Assembly: GCF_004328645.1 (NCBI RefSeq)
Contig: NZ_CP031395.1
Span: forward strand, 583,501 to 647,500
Source of the DNA: Hylemonella gracilis
Lineage (GTDB): Bacteria; Pseudomonadota; Gammaproteobacteria; Burkholderiales; Burkholderiaceae_C
Direction: 5' to 3'
Length of the DNA: 64,000 nt
Within the stretch, counting starts at the first letter, position 1. Each line of letters opens with the position of its first letter. The notes beneath the pieces are model-generated. The model saw nothing but the letters and a program-made list of their open reading frames with translations. It was not told the origin of the DNA and did no database searches. A program made the position numbers and the translations under genes. Shown one piece after another: positions 1 to 7,555 of the stretch.

Positions 1-146
1 TTGAGGATGGTGGTCTTGCCGCAGCCCGAGTGACCGATGATGCAGACGAACTCGCCCTTGTCCAGCATGAAGGACACATCGGCGAAGACGGGCCGTTCAG
101 GCACATAGGCCTTGGCCAGGCCTTCGATTTGCAGGAATCCGTTCAC
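1..146 (-). CDS. nrtD: Nitrate-type ABC transporter ATP-binding protein, N-terminal part (runs off the window)
   Basis: This is the 5' end of an ABC ATPase gene that continues past the left edge. Translation from the GTG at 144-146 gives MNGFLQIEGLAKAY, then the Walker A motif GHSGCGKTT, the hallmark of the nucleotide-binding subunit that energises import at the inner membrane. A GGAG Shine-Dalgarno lies just before the start. The start is 6 bp after the stop of the nrtB-like permease, so the genes form one operon with order receptor-permease-ATPase. The nitrate assignment comes from the NrtA/NrtB-like partners; cyanate or bicarbonate relatives cannot be excluded. Only about 48 residues are visible. 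Confidence 0.85.
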   Translation of the reverse strand, partial: MNGFLQIEGLAKAYVPERPVFADVSFMLDKGEFVCIIGHSGCGKTTIL

Positions 147-152
147 GCCGCT

Positions 153-1046
153 TCACTCCACATAGGTCACGGCCTTCTGCAAACGGGCGTACAGCAGATC
201 GAGCAACATGCCGACCACACCGATCACGGTGATCGCGAAGATCACATTGGAGAGTGAGAGGTTGTTCCACTCGTTCCACACGAAATAACCGATGCCCGTG
301 CCGCCGACCAGCATCTCCGCCGCCACGATGACCAGCCAGGCAATGCTCATGCTGATGCGCATGCCGGTGACGATGGTGGGCGCCGCCGCCGGCAGGATCA
401 CCAGGAAAGCCTTGCGCAAGGGGCCGACTTCCAGCGTGGCCGCGACGTTGAGCCAATCACGCCGGACCGAGGCCACGCCGAAGGCGGTGTTGATCAGCAT
501 GGGCCAGATCGAACAGATGAAGATCACGAAGATGCCGCTGGCCGAGGAATCCTTGATGGTGTAGAGCGCCAGCGGCATCCAGGCCAGCGGACTGATGGGC
601 TTGAGCACCTGGATATAGGGATCGAACGCGCGCCGCAGCAGCGGCGACATGCCGATCACGAACCCCAGCGGCACCGCGACCAGACAGGCCAGCAGGAAGC
701 CCAGCCCCACGCGGCCGAGTGAATGCGCAAGCTGGATCGCGATGCCCTTGTCATTGGGGCCGTTGTCGTAGAAAGGATCGCTCAGGTGCTTCCAGGCCGT
801 GCGGGCAAACTCGGCCGGCGCGGGAAAGCCGCCCTGCTTGGCCGAGGCGCCGGGGTCTTTGCCCAGCATCTTGAGGTACTCGATTTCCTCGGCCGTGAGG
901 TTGACCGCGGCGCCGCTTTGCGCCACAGGCAGCTTGGCCAGATGCCAGATCGCCAGCAGCAGCAAGAACAGCAACAAGGAAACCAGGGCCGCGCGCAGTC
1001 CCAAGGACGGTCCCGCGCGACTGCGCCAGATGCTTGTCATGTGCAC
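153..1046 (-). CDS. nrtB: Nitrate-type ABC transporter permease (NrtB-like)
   Basis: Inner-membrane subunit of an NrtABCD/CmpABCD-type importer. One strong membrane segment is seen near residues 20-37, then a soluble-looking loop of about 65 residues, then the typical binding-protein-dependent permease domain from about residue 105 with further hydrophobic helices. The EAA-type loop near residue 200 reads ATLEVGPLRKAFLVILPAAAP. The annotated start is a GTG directly after the nrtA stop; an in-frame ATG two codons on (1038-1040) is an equal alternative. It is translationally close to nrtA on one side and the ATPase on the other. Family membership is firm; the exact anion is inferred from the receptor. 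Confidence 0.9.
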   Translation of the reverse strand: MHMTSIWRSRAGPSLGLRAALVSLLLFLLLLAIWHLAKLPVAQSGAAVNLTAEEIEYLKMLGKDPGASAKQGGFPAPAEFARTAWKHLSDPFYDNGPNDKGIAIQLAHSLGRVGLGFLLACLVAVPLGFVIGMSPLLRRAFDPYIQVLKPISPLAWMPLALYTIKDSSASGIFVIFICSIWPMLINTAFGVASVRRDWLNVAATLEVGPLRKAFLVILPAAAPTIVTGMRISMSIAWLVIVAAEMLVGGTGIGYFVWNEWNNLSLSNVIFAITVIGVVGMLLDLLYARLQKAVTYVE

Positions 1047-2462
1047 TCAGGCCGCCTTGCGGATCTTGAAGCTCTTGGCGTAGTCGGCGGCCTGGGCCGG
1101 GTCGAATTCGCGCCCCATGACCTTGAACTTGGGGTAGGCGCCGGCTGGCACCGGTTGGCCCAGCGCCGCCATCTGCTTCTTCGCGTCGGTGAGCAGAAAG
1201 ACTTTTTCGGCGATCTGCTTGTAGTTCACGTCGCCCTGCAGATAGCCCCAGCGTTGCATCTGCGTGAGCATCCACACCGCCATGCTCTGCCAGGGCATGG
1301 GGTCGAAGTCGGCGCGGTTGGGCACGTTCTGCACCTTGCCCAGGCCATCGGCGAACTTGCCGGTCAGCACCTGCTGCAGCACGATCTCGGGCTGGTTCAG
1401 GTACTGCGCAGGCGCGATGGTCTTGGCGATCAGTTCGCGGTTCTCGGCCTTGCGCGCCATGGCCGCCGAAGTCAGCACGGCACGGTACAGGGCGGCGAAG
1501 GTGTTGGGGTTCTGCTGGATGAATTCCGCGCTGGTGCCAAAGGCGCAGCAGGGGTGACCGTCCCACAGCTCCTTGGTCAGCAGGTGGATGAAGCCGATTT
1601 CCTCGTACACCGCGCGCTGGTTGAAGGGGTCGGGGCCGAGATAGCCATCGATGTTGCCCGCGCGCAGATTGGCCACCATCTCCGGCGGCGGCACGACGCG
1701 GATCTGGATGTCGGTGTCGGGATTCAGGCCATGCTCCGCGACGTAATAACGCAGCAGGAAGTTGTGCATGGAGTAGTCGAAGGGCACCGCGAACTTGAAG
1801 CCCTTCCAGTCCTTCGGGTCACGCTTGTCCTTGTGCTTGTTCGCCAGCGTGATGGCTTGGCCATTGGTGTTCTGGATCGTGGCCACCTGCATGGGCGCAG
1901 CGGTCGAGCCCAGACCCAGGCTCATGGCCAGCGGCATGGGACTCAGGAAGTGCGTGGCGTCGTACTCCTTGTTGAGCATCTTGTCGCGGATCAGCGCCCA
2001 ACCCGCCGTCTTGACCACTTCCACGTTCAGGCCTTGCTGGCTGTAGAAGCCCATGGGGTGGGCCATGATGAGCGGCGTGGCGCAGGTGATCGGGATGAAG
2101 CCGATCTTCAAGTCCTTCTTCTCCAGCGCGCCTTTGTCCTGGGCCATGGCCTGCAGGGCCGAGACGGGCAGCACCGAGGCGATAGCCGCGCGCGCGGTAT
2201 TGGCGCCCACGGCCTTGAGGAAACGGCGGCGCACGCTGTCGACCGGAAAGATCGCCTTGATCAGGCTGGCCTCGACGAAGTCATGCGACAAGGTTTCGGC
2301 CTCAGTCGACAAAGAGGTGCTCCGCATGGCGGCAGCCGCTTTGCCGTGGTCGGCCGGCGCATGGTCCTGGCCGCAAGAACAGCGCAGCATCAGCGGCCGG
2401 TCGGCGTCGTAGGGAGCATAAGTCTGGGAAGCGGACTCAGGCGATTCAGGCAGTCGGGACAT
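1047..2462 (-). CDS. nrtA: Nitrate/nitrite-type ABC transporter substrate-binding protein with Tat signal (NrtA-like)
   Basis: Periplasmic receptor of the NrtA/CmpA family, 471 aa. The N-terminus is long: a Cys/His cluster (CSCGQDH, about residues 28-34) precedes a twin-arginine signal RRRFLKAVG near residues 78-86 and an AQDKGALEKKD processing region. The mature part starts with IGFIPITCATPLIMAHPMGFY, typical of nitrate and bicarbonate receptors. A GAGGTG Shine-Dalgarno sits 5 nt before the ATG. It is the first gene of the operon, with a candidate sigma-54 promoter 35 bp upstream. Tat export would mean folding before secretion. Nitrate as ligand is inferred from family resemblance; no binding-site residues were checked. 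Confidence 0.9.
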   Translation of the reverse strand: MSRLPESPESASQTYAPYDADRPLMLRCSCGQDHAPADHGKAAAAMRSTSLSTEAETLSHDFVEASLIKAIFPVDSVRRRFLKAVGANTARAAIASVLPVSALQAMAQDKGALEKKDLKIGFIPITCATPLIMAHPMGFYSQQGLNVEVVKTAGWALIRDKMLNKEYDATHFLSPMPLAMSLGLGSTAAPMQVATIQNTNGQAITLANKHKDKRDPKDWKGFKFAVPFDYSMHNFLLRYYVAEHGLNPDTDIQIRVVPPPEMVANLRAGNIDGYLGPDPFNQRAVYEEIGFIHLLTKELWDGHPCCAFGTSAEFIQQNPNTFAALYRAVLTSAAMARKAENRELIAKTIAPAQYLNQPEIVLQQVLTGKFADGLGKVQNVPNRADFDPMPWQSMAVWMLTQMQRWGYLQGDVNYKQIAEKVFLLTDAKKQMAALGQPVPAGAYPKFKVMGREFDPAQAADYAKSFKIRKAA

Positions 2463-2496
2463 GGCGCACCTCTTTCAAGAAAAGATGCTGTCCTTA

Positions 2497-2512
2497 CGCA
2501 AGTCGTGCGCCA
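2497..2512 (-). promoter_or_regulatory. Candidate sigma-54 (RpoN) promoter of the nitrate uptake operon
   Basis: Read on the minus strand the site is TGGCGCACGACTTGCG. It keeps the GG-N10-GC core and the TGGC and TTGC ends of the sigma-54 consensus TGGCACG-N4-TTGCW. The transcription start would fall near 2486, leaving a short leader that contains the nrtA Shine-Dalgarno. No clear NtrC palindrome was found upstream. Confidence 0.6.
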
Positions 2513-2576
2513 GTCGCCCGACCTGCGCGCCTGGTCGGACGCTTAGTCGCAAAGTCGCCGATGATTTCTCGCCGCC

Positions 2577-2596
2577 TTGTAGGGTTGGCCCTACAA
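2577..2596. promoter_or_regulatory. Perfect 8-bp palindrome between the regulator gene and nrtA
   Basis: TTGTAGGG and CCCTACAA face each other around a TTGG spacer. The element overlaps the TAG stop of the NarL-type regulator gene. There is no T-run on either side, so a simple terminator is unlikely. A binding site for a response regulator, perhaps the neighbouring NarL-type one, is possible but unproven. Confidence 0.4.
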
Positions 2597-3235
2597 ATTT
2601 CGTGAGGTGGTATCGCGCTCGGCGTAGAGCGCCAGTTCCACATCGTTCTTGGTGCCGGTCTTCTCCAGGATACGTGCCCGGTAGGTGCTGACCGTGTTGG
2701 GCGCGAGGCCGAGTTGCGCACCAATCTCGCTCACGCTGCGCCCCTGGATGAGCAGGCGAAAGACCTGGTGCTCGCGATGGGACAGCGTCTCCGCGCCACC
2801 CCGCCCCGCCACCGCGCCGGCCAGGGCCTCCGCCGCGGCGGGCGTGACGAAGACACCGCCGGCCGCGGCCTTGCGCACGGCAGCCAGCATGACATCCGGA
2901 TCGGCGCTCTTGTTCAGATAGCCGGCCGCGCCCAGCTTGATGCAGCGCGCGGCGTACTGCCGCTCCGGGTAGGTGCTGAGCATGAGCGCAGGCAGGCGTG
3001 GGTGCGCGGCGCGCAACTGCTGCAGCACGTCCAGCCCGTCGCGGTCTGGCAGGGCAATGTCGAGCAGCACCAGGTCCAGATGCTCGTGCAGGGCTTGCAC
3101 CTGTTCCAACACCTCCGGGCCGGTGGCGGCCTCGGCCACCACCCGCAGGTCCGGGTCGTCGGACAGGATCTGCTTCAAGCCCTCGCGCACGATGCGGTGG
3201 TCGTCGCCGATCAGGATGCGCAGGGGCTCGCTCAT
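2591..3235 (-). CDS. NarL/FixJ-family response regulator
   Basis: Transcriptional activator of 214 aa. The receiver domain carries the acidic pair DD at 11-12, the phospho-acceptor Asp59 (LLDIALPD) and a Lys in NKSAD. A C-terminal LuxR-type helix-turn-helix follows (SHREHQVFRLLIQG, then IGAQLGLAPNTVSTY). The start overlaps the stop of the upstream histidine kinase gene by ATGA, so the two are translated as a pair. The gene ends just before the nitrate operon promoter region, so it may control that operon, but this is only positional. Confidence 0.9.
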   Translation of the reverse strand: MSEPLRILIGDDHRIVREGLKQILSDDPDLRVVAEAATGPEVLEQVQALHEHLDLVLLDIALPDRDGLDVLQQLRAAHPRLPALMLSTYPERQYAARCIKLGAAGYLNKSADPDVMLAAVRKAAAGGVFVTPAAAEALAGAVAGRGGAETLSHREHQVFRLLIQGRSVSEIGAQLGLAPNTVSTYRARILEKTGTKNDVELALYAERDTTSRNL

Positions 3236-4479
3236 GGGGTCACCGGCATCAACAGCGCAAACGTCGTGCCACGGCCGGGCAGACTGAGGATGGACATCTG
3301 TCCGCCGAAATGCCGCGCGCGCTCGCGCATGCCCATCACCCCATAGGCCGTGGCGGCCTCGAAGGCCTCGGGTGCGGCACCCCGCCCGTCGTCACGCACG
3401 CTCAGGTGCAACTGGCGCGCATCGGCCTCGATGCGGATGGCGACGGCGCGGGCCTGGGCATGGCGACCCACATTGCTCAGCATCTCCTGGAAGATGCGGA
3501 ACACCGCCATCGCCGCCGGCTCGGGCAACTCCACGCCCGCCTGCACGTCCATGTGCCAGCCCAGTTCCAGCTCGGCCGATTGCACGAATTCCTGCGCCTG
3601 CCATTCCAGCGCGGCCCACAGGCCCTGATGGTCCAGGATGCTGGGGCGCAGGTCGGTGATGATGCGCCCGACGTTCTCCACGGCGTTCTCGATCAGGCGA
3701 CTCATGTTGTGGCACTTGCAGCGCAGACGCTCGCGCTGGGCGCCGGCCTCCTCGGGTGCCGGAGCTTCACCCAGGCGCTTGGCCACCCAGTTCACGTCCA
3801 TCTTGAGCGCGACCAACAGGCTGCCCAGCTCGTCGTGGACTTCGCGCGCGATGCGGGTGCGCTCGTCCTCGCGCGCCGAATCCAGCCAGGCCGAGAGCTT
3901 GCGCATCTGCGACAGCGCGTCCGACAGTTCGCGCGTGCGCTCCTCGACACGCAGCTCCAGTTCCTCCTTGGCGCGGCGCAGGGTGTCGGCCGCTTGCTTG
4001 CGCGGCGTGATGTCCACGATGGTCGCCATGGCGCCCAGCACCATGCCGTTGTCGACCACCGGGTGCGAGGTGTACTCGGCAGGGAAGCTCGTGCCGTCGC
4101 GCCGCCAGAGCACTTCGTTGTCGATGCGGCAGGACTGGCCCTGGCGAAAGGCATTGAAGATCGGGCAGTCGCGCTCGGGATAAGGCTGGCCATCCTGGCG
4201 TGTGTGGTGGATCAGCTCGTGCATGTTGCGGCCGATCACCTCGACCGGCTCGTAGCCCAGCATGCGCGCACCCGCCGCGTTGATGAAGATGCAGCGCCCC
4301 GCGAGGTTGACGCCGAACATGCCCTCGCCCGTCGATTCGAGCAGCAGGGCCAGGCGGTCGCGCCACAGCGGATGGGCCAGGGACTGGCCTTCGTGCAGCG
4401 CGGGGGGTTCAAGCCGGGAGGACATGGCGGTGTTGGCAGGGTCTCGTAGCAAGGTAGCAAGCGCCATGCCGCTGGCCAT
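3232..4479 (-). CDS. PAS-domain sensor histidine kinase (NarX-type HisKA_3)
   Basis: Cytoplasmic sensor kinase of about 415 aa without clear membrane segments. A PAS domain covers roughly residues 40-165 (GMFGVNLAGRCIFINAAG, ending at VDITPRKQA). A coiled coil follows, then the HisKA_3 phospho-acceptor box REVHDELG near residue 220 and an ATPase domain ending in DDGRG and GVMGMRERA. The gene partner is the ATGA-overlapping NarL-type regulator. PAS without a membrane domain suggests an internal signal such as redox state or oxygen. Start is uncertain: neither 4479 nor the ATG at 4425 has a good ribosome binding site. It lies 33 bp after pyrE on the same strand. Confidence 0.88.
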   Translation of the reverse strand: MASGMALATLLRDPANTAMSSRLEPPALHEGQSLAHPLWRDRLALLLESTGEGMFGVNLAGRCIFINAAGARMLGYEPVEVIGRNMHELIHHTRQDGQPYPERDCPIFNAFRQGQSCRIDNEVLWRRDGTSFPAEYTSHPVVDNGMVLGAMATIVDITPRKQAADTLRRAKEELELRVEERTRELSDALSQMRKLSAWLDSAREDERTRIAREVHDELGSLLVALKMDVNWVAKRLGEAPAPEEAGAQRERLRCKCHNMSRLIENAVENVGRIITDLRPSILDHQGLWAALEWQAQEFVQSAELELGWHMDVQAGVELPEPAAMAVFRIFQEMLSNVGRHAQARAVAIRIEADARQLHLSVRDDGRGAAPEAFEAATAYGVMGMRERARHFGGQMSILSLPGRGTTFALLMPVTP

Positions 4480-4512
4480 CGCTCGAACCCGGACCTGGAC
4501 CGCCCGCGGCCA

Positions 4513-5208
4513 CTACTGGGCGACGCCGTAACGCTGGCGGTAGGCCAGCACGCGCGCGTGGTCCGCGCCGGAGGCCCCGGCACCCTGGCGCTCCAGGTAG
4601 CGCAGCAGGTCTTCCAGACGGGCGATGGTGGCCACCCGCATGCCCAGGCGATCACGCACGTACTGCACGGCGCTGTAAGGCACGTCGGCGCCGTTCTCGG
4701 TTGCCATCTCCTGGCGGTCCAGCGCGATCACGACCGCGTGGGCCTGGGCGCCCGCGGCCTCGATCAAGGCGATCGATTCGCGCACCGCCGTGCCGGCCGA
4801 CATCACGTCGTCCACGATCAGCACCCGGCCCTTGAGTGGCGCGCCGACCAGGGAACCGCCTTCGCCATGGTCCTTGGCTTCCTTGCGGTTGTAGGCGAAG
4901 GGCCGATTGTGACCACGCCGCGCCAGCTCCACCGCCACCGCCGCGCCCAGCGGAATGCCCTTGTAGGCGGGGCCGAAGATCATGTCAAATTCCAGCCCGG
5001 AATCGCGCATTTCGGTCAGCAACGCGCCCGCATAGAATTCCGCCAGCCGGCCCAGCTTGGCCCCGTCGTCGAACAGGCCCGCGTTGAAGAAGTAGGGCGA
5101 GAGTCGCCCCGCTTTGGTCTTGAATTCGCCAAAGCGCAGCACACCGCATTCCACCGCGAAAGCCACGAACTCCTGGGCCAACGCTTCTTTCTTTTCTTCA
5201 CCCGCCAT
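4513..5208 (-). CDS. pyrE: Orotate phosphoribosyltransferase
   Basis: Pyrimidine biosynthesis: transfers phosphoribose from PRPP to orotate to make OMP. The 231-aa product begins [14 protein letters not shown] and carries [16 protein letters not shown], the substrate loop [11 protein letters not shown] and the PRPP-binding motif [14 protein letters not shown] longer reading upstream exists, but the family length fits this start. An AAGGA lies 10 nt upstream. The ATG shares bases with the start codon of xth on the other strand (CATG at 5206-5209), so each gene's translation signals sit inside the other gene's first codons. Confidence 0.95.
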   Translation of the reverse strand: MAGEEKKEALAQEFVAFAVECGVLRFGEFKTKAGRLSPYFFNAGLFDDGAKLGRLAEFYAGALLTEMRDSGLEFDMIFGPAYKGIPLGAAVAVELARRGHNRPFAYNRKEAKDHGEGGSLVGAPLKGRVLIVDDVMSAGTAVRESIALIEAAGAQAHAVVIALDRQEMATENGADVPYSAVQYVRDRLGMRVATIARLEDLLRYLERQGAGASGADHARVLAYRQRYGVAQ

Positions 5209-6019
5209 GGCAACAACATCCTTGTTCAATCTGGTCAGTCTCAACCTCAACGGCATCCGTTCCGCCACCAGCAAGGGGCTCGAGGCCTGGCTTGAAAAGA
5301 CGCGTCCGGATTGTATTTGCGTGCAGGAAGTCAAGGCCCAGGCGCCGGACGTGGCAGGCAAATTCGAGCTGCTCGCCGGCCTGCAGGGCCACTTCCACTA
5401 CGCCGAGAAGAAAGGCTATTCGGGCGTGGCCGTCTACACCCAGCACGCGCCCAGCGATGTGCTCATCGGCTACGGCTCGCCCGAGTTCGACGCCGAGGGC
5501 CGCTGGGTGGAGCTGCGCTTCGACACGCCCCAACGCAAGCTCTCGCTGATCAGCTGCTACTTCCCCAGCGGCTCCTCGGGCGAAGAACGACAGGAAGCCA
5601 AGTTCCGCTTCCTCGACGAGATGTGGACGCACCTGCAGACGCTGCGCGGCCAACGTGAGTTCATCCTCTGTGGCGACGTGAACATCGCGCACAAGGAGAT
5701 GGACCTGAAGAACTGGAAGGGCAACCTCAAGAACAGCGGCTTCCTGCCCGAGGAACGCGCCTGGATGACCAAGCTGCTGGACCCTGGCCAGGGCGGCCTG
5801 GTCGATGTCTACCGCACGCTCGAACCCGAGGCCACTGAGACCGCCTACACCTGGTGGAGCAACCGCGGCCAGGCCTATGCCAAGAACGTGGGCTGGCGCA
5901 TCGACTACCACTTGGCCACGCCGGCCCTGGCGGCGCTGGCGCGCCAGACCGGCGTCTACAAGCACGAGAAGTTCAGCGACCACGCGCCGCTGTCGGTCAG
6001 GTACGACCTGGATTTATAG
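5207..6019 (+). CDS. xth: Exodeoxyribonuclease III
   Basis: AP endonuclease and 3'-5' exonuclease of base-excision repair, 270 aa. Family landmarks are [15 protein letters not shown] at the N-terminus, CVQEVKAQ (metal-binding Glu), [16 protein letters not shown] (catalytic Asp-Asn), [10 protein letters not shown] and the closing [11 protein letters not shown] with the catalytic His. The start is the ATG at 5207 overlapping the pyrE start; a start 93 bp upstream is possible but lies deep in pyrE. No clear Shine-Dalgarno is seen. Its last 114 coding bases recur at 7341-7454, so the present 3' end (ending DLDL) was probably delivered by an insertion; the displaced original end reads DLTI. Confidence 0.95.
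   Translation: MATTSLFNLVSLNLNGIRSATSKGLEAWLEKTRPDCICVQEVKAQAPDVAGKFELLAGLQGHFHYAEKKGYSGVAVYTQHAPSDVLIGYGSPEFDAEGRWVELRFDTPQRKLSLISCYFPSGSSGEERQEAKFRFLDEMWTHLQTLRGQREFILCGDVNIAHKEMDLKNWKGNLKNSGFLPEERAWMTKLLDPGQGGLVDVYRTLEPEATETAYTWWSNRGQAYAKNVGWRIDYHLATPALAALARQTGVYKHEKFSDHAPLSVRYDLDL
5897..6010 (+). repeat. Direct repeat, copy 1: 3' end of xth
   Basis: These 114 bases match 7341-7454 with only two mismatches (at 5912 and 5963). The pair brackets the MarR/SnoaL patch. After the match the two copies diverge at once, copy 1 ending the intact gene and copy 2 ending the stranded remnant. Confidence 0.95.
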
Positions 6020-6037
6020 GGCACGTAGCGCCTGGGG

Positions 6038-6499
6038 CTATCCACCTTGGGGAAGATCAGCTATTTTTTTCAGCAGCGGAACAGCCTGACGGAGGATCTT
6101 CATCTCGTCCACGCTTAAGGTGGTCGCCAAGGCCTCAGCGATCCACTGCGCCCTTGCCCTCCGGGCTGCAGCCGTCTCCTGCAACCCTGCTTTCGTGAGA
6201 TGAATGAGATAGCCGCGCTTGTCCTTGGGGTCGGACAGGAGATCAATCAGACCCTCAGCTTCCAGTCGGGCCGTCACAAGCCGCATGCTCTGGTGCTTCA
6301 CTCCTCGAGCGTCTGCAAGGGCCGCAATGCTTACGGGGCCTGCGCGCTCCAGGAAAGCCAGCGTTTCCCCATGTGCGTCCGAAGGTGTCCCGGCCTTGCC
6401 CCTCACAGACCTCACAAACTTGCCAATGACGTCGCGGAGGTCGTCAGCCAGGACTGCGACCTCTGAAGCGGCTCTGACCGCCTGATTCTGGTTTGCCAA
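6038..6499 (-). CDS. MarR-family transcriptional regulator
   Basis: Winged-helix regulator of 153 aa. The DNA-binding core covers about residues 50-110 (SIAALADARGVKHQSMRLVTARLEAEGLI, then a wing with DPKDKRGYLIHLT), flanked by helices for dimerisation. It follows the SnoaL-like gene by 57 bp on the same strand and is probably co-transcribed with it, the usual layout of a self-regulated MarR unit. Composition is visibly less GC-rich than the flanking genes, in line with acquisition. The ligand is unknown. The palindrome upstream of the SnoaL-like gene is the likely operator. Confidence 0.9.
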   Translation of the reverse strand: MANQNQAVRAASEVAVLADDLRDVIGKFVRSVRGKAGTPSDAHGETLAFLERAGPVSIAALADARGVKHQSMRLVTARLEAEGLIDLLSDPKDKRGYLIHLTKAGLQETAAARRARAQWIAEALATTLSVDEMKILRQAVPLLKKIADLPQGG

Positions 6500-6556
6500 T
6501 TTGTCTCTCTCCTCTTCCGACAGGATTGCAAGTTGCGAACTCGCGCAAGCCTCGCT

Positions 6557-7111
6557 TCACCCTGCTCGCAACTGAGCCAGAACCGCCGGAAGCGTATTGA
6601 TGCCCCAATGCTCGACGTACCTACCTGCGTGCACGCGAACGATATCAATCACGTCGATGGACACCGGCTTGCCAGTCGCCGCAATGCCCATAAGGGAGCC
6701 GGTGTGCGTGCCTGTGATGCTCTTTCGGGTCGTCACTTTGTCTCCTTCGCAGAGCTGATCGTGGATTTCCACCTTAAGTCCGCTCAGCGCCGGGCGAAGC
6801 ACATTCTCAAAGGTGTTCCACAGGCTCTCGGGCCCGCTGGGTGCTCCGGCAGGAGCGGAGCGGTTGACGAAGGAGTCATCCATCAGTTCCTGAAAGGACG
6901 CGCGACAGCCATCCTCGATGACTTCCTTGTTGAAACGTCGTACGACGGTTTTGAGTGCGTCTGCTTCCATGGGGCCTTTCAATTTATTGATACCGCTAGC
7001 AGTCGCGCCAGCCTGGGTTGATGCGGCAGCGGCCGCAAAGGAGCCGGCAGGCTGGCAGTCGCTTGCTGCGACAAACGCAGCGGATCCGTGAACGGGGGAT
7101 CGTTTGTGCAT
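6557..7111 (-). CDS. SnoaL-like (NTF2-fold) ester cyclase/polyketide cyclase family protein
   Basis: Small NTF2-fold protein. The recognisable domain starts near residue 48 (MEADALKTVVRRFNKEVIEDG) and runs through LMDDSFVNRSAPAG, GLKVEIHDQLCEGDKVTTR and SIDVIDIVRVHAGRYVEHWG, a pattern of the SnoaL/ester cyclase superfamily, which includes enzymes and non-enzymatic binders. Two starts compete: 7111, with a good GAGGG site and an Ala-rich signal-like leader, and 6970, with AAAGG close to the ATG. Substrate unknown. It heads the two-gene unit with the MarR regulator in the AT-richer patch. Confidence 0.8.
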   Translation of the reverse strand: MHKRSPVHGSAAFVAASDCQPAGSFAAAAASTQAGATASGINKLKGPMEADALKTVVRRFNKEVIEDGCRASFQELMDDSFVNRSAPAGAPSGPESLWNTFENVLRPALSGLKVEIHDQLCEGDKVTTRKSITGTHTGSLMGIAATGKPVSIDVIDIVRVHAGRYVEHWGINTLPAVLAQLRAG

Positions 7112-7187
7112 GGCTTCTTCCCTCTGAGCAGGAAATGGCGCGTGGATCGTCTGGATTTCGTATGGCTCTGATCACGCACCGAACTAT

Positions 7188-7204
7188 ATACAGTCATACT
7201 GCAT
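7188..7204. promoter_or_regulatory. Candidate MarR operator overlapping a promoter
   Basis: ATACAGTCATACTGCAT is a near-perfect palindrome (CAGT-CAT-ACTG core, one mismatched pair). It overlaps a TATATA-type -10 region for minus-strand transcription toward the SnoaL-like gene. Its position and size suit autoregulation by the MarR protein; this is inference. Confidence 0.5.
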
Positions 7205-7340
7205 AAATCGGGCGAATCTGATGAAGTGCGCCCTGGCTATGACTGCCCGGGCGGAAGGCGGCGAGGACTGGCTGCATACACTCGGATGCGGATGCGCCGT
7301 CGAGACTGCGGCTGGCAGCGGTTCAATGTCGGCCTTTTGC

Positions 7341-7463
7341 CGCATCGACTACCACCTGGCCACGCCGGCCCTGGCGGCGCTGGCGCGCCAGACCGGCGTC
7401 TACAAGGACGAGAAGTTCAGCGACCACGCGCCGCTGTCGGTCAGGTACGACCTGACGATCTGA
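7341..7463 (+). pseudogene. Stranded 3' remnant of xth (repeat copy 2)
   Basis: This stretch encodes the last 40 or so residues of exodeoxyribonuclease III (RIDYHLATP to SVRYDLTI) without the rest of the gene. It is near identical to 5897-6010. Taken with the intact gene upstream, it marks the far edge of an insertion that duplicated the gene end. An open frame extends back to 7221 but that part has no resemblance to xth. Confidence 0.9.
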
Positions 7464-7555
7464 CAAGAAAAAGGCGCACCTCTTGTCCACTGCGGGACGG
7501 ACGGCCGCGGGACCGGGGACTAACATCCCCGCGGACCATCCTGCGGAGAGCGCCC

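Noticed and set aside
723..2546. A 607-codon frame on the plus strand opposite nrtA/nrtB
   Set aside because: Antisense shadow with Arg/Gly/His-rich sequence; both minus-strand genes have full family motifs.
7226..7555. Extended start of the epoxide hydrolase-like protein
   Set aside because: This part overlaps the xth remnant in another frame and the ATG at 7556 has a good ribosome site.
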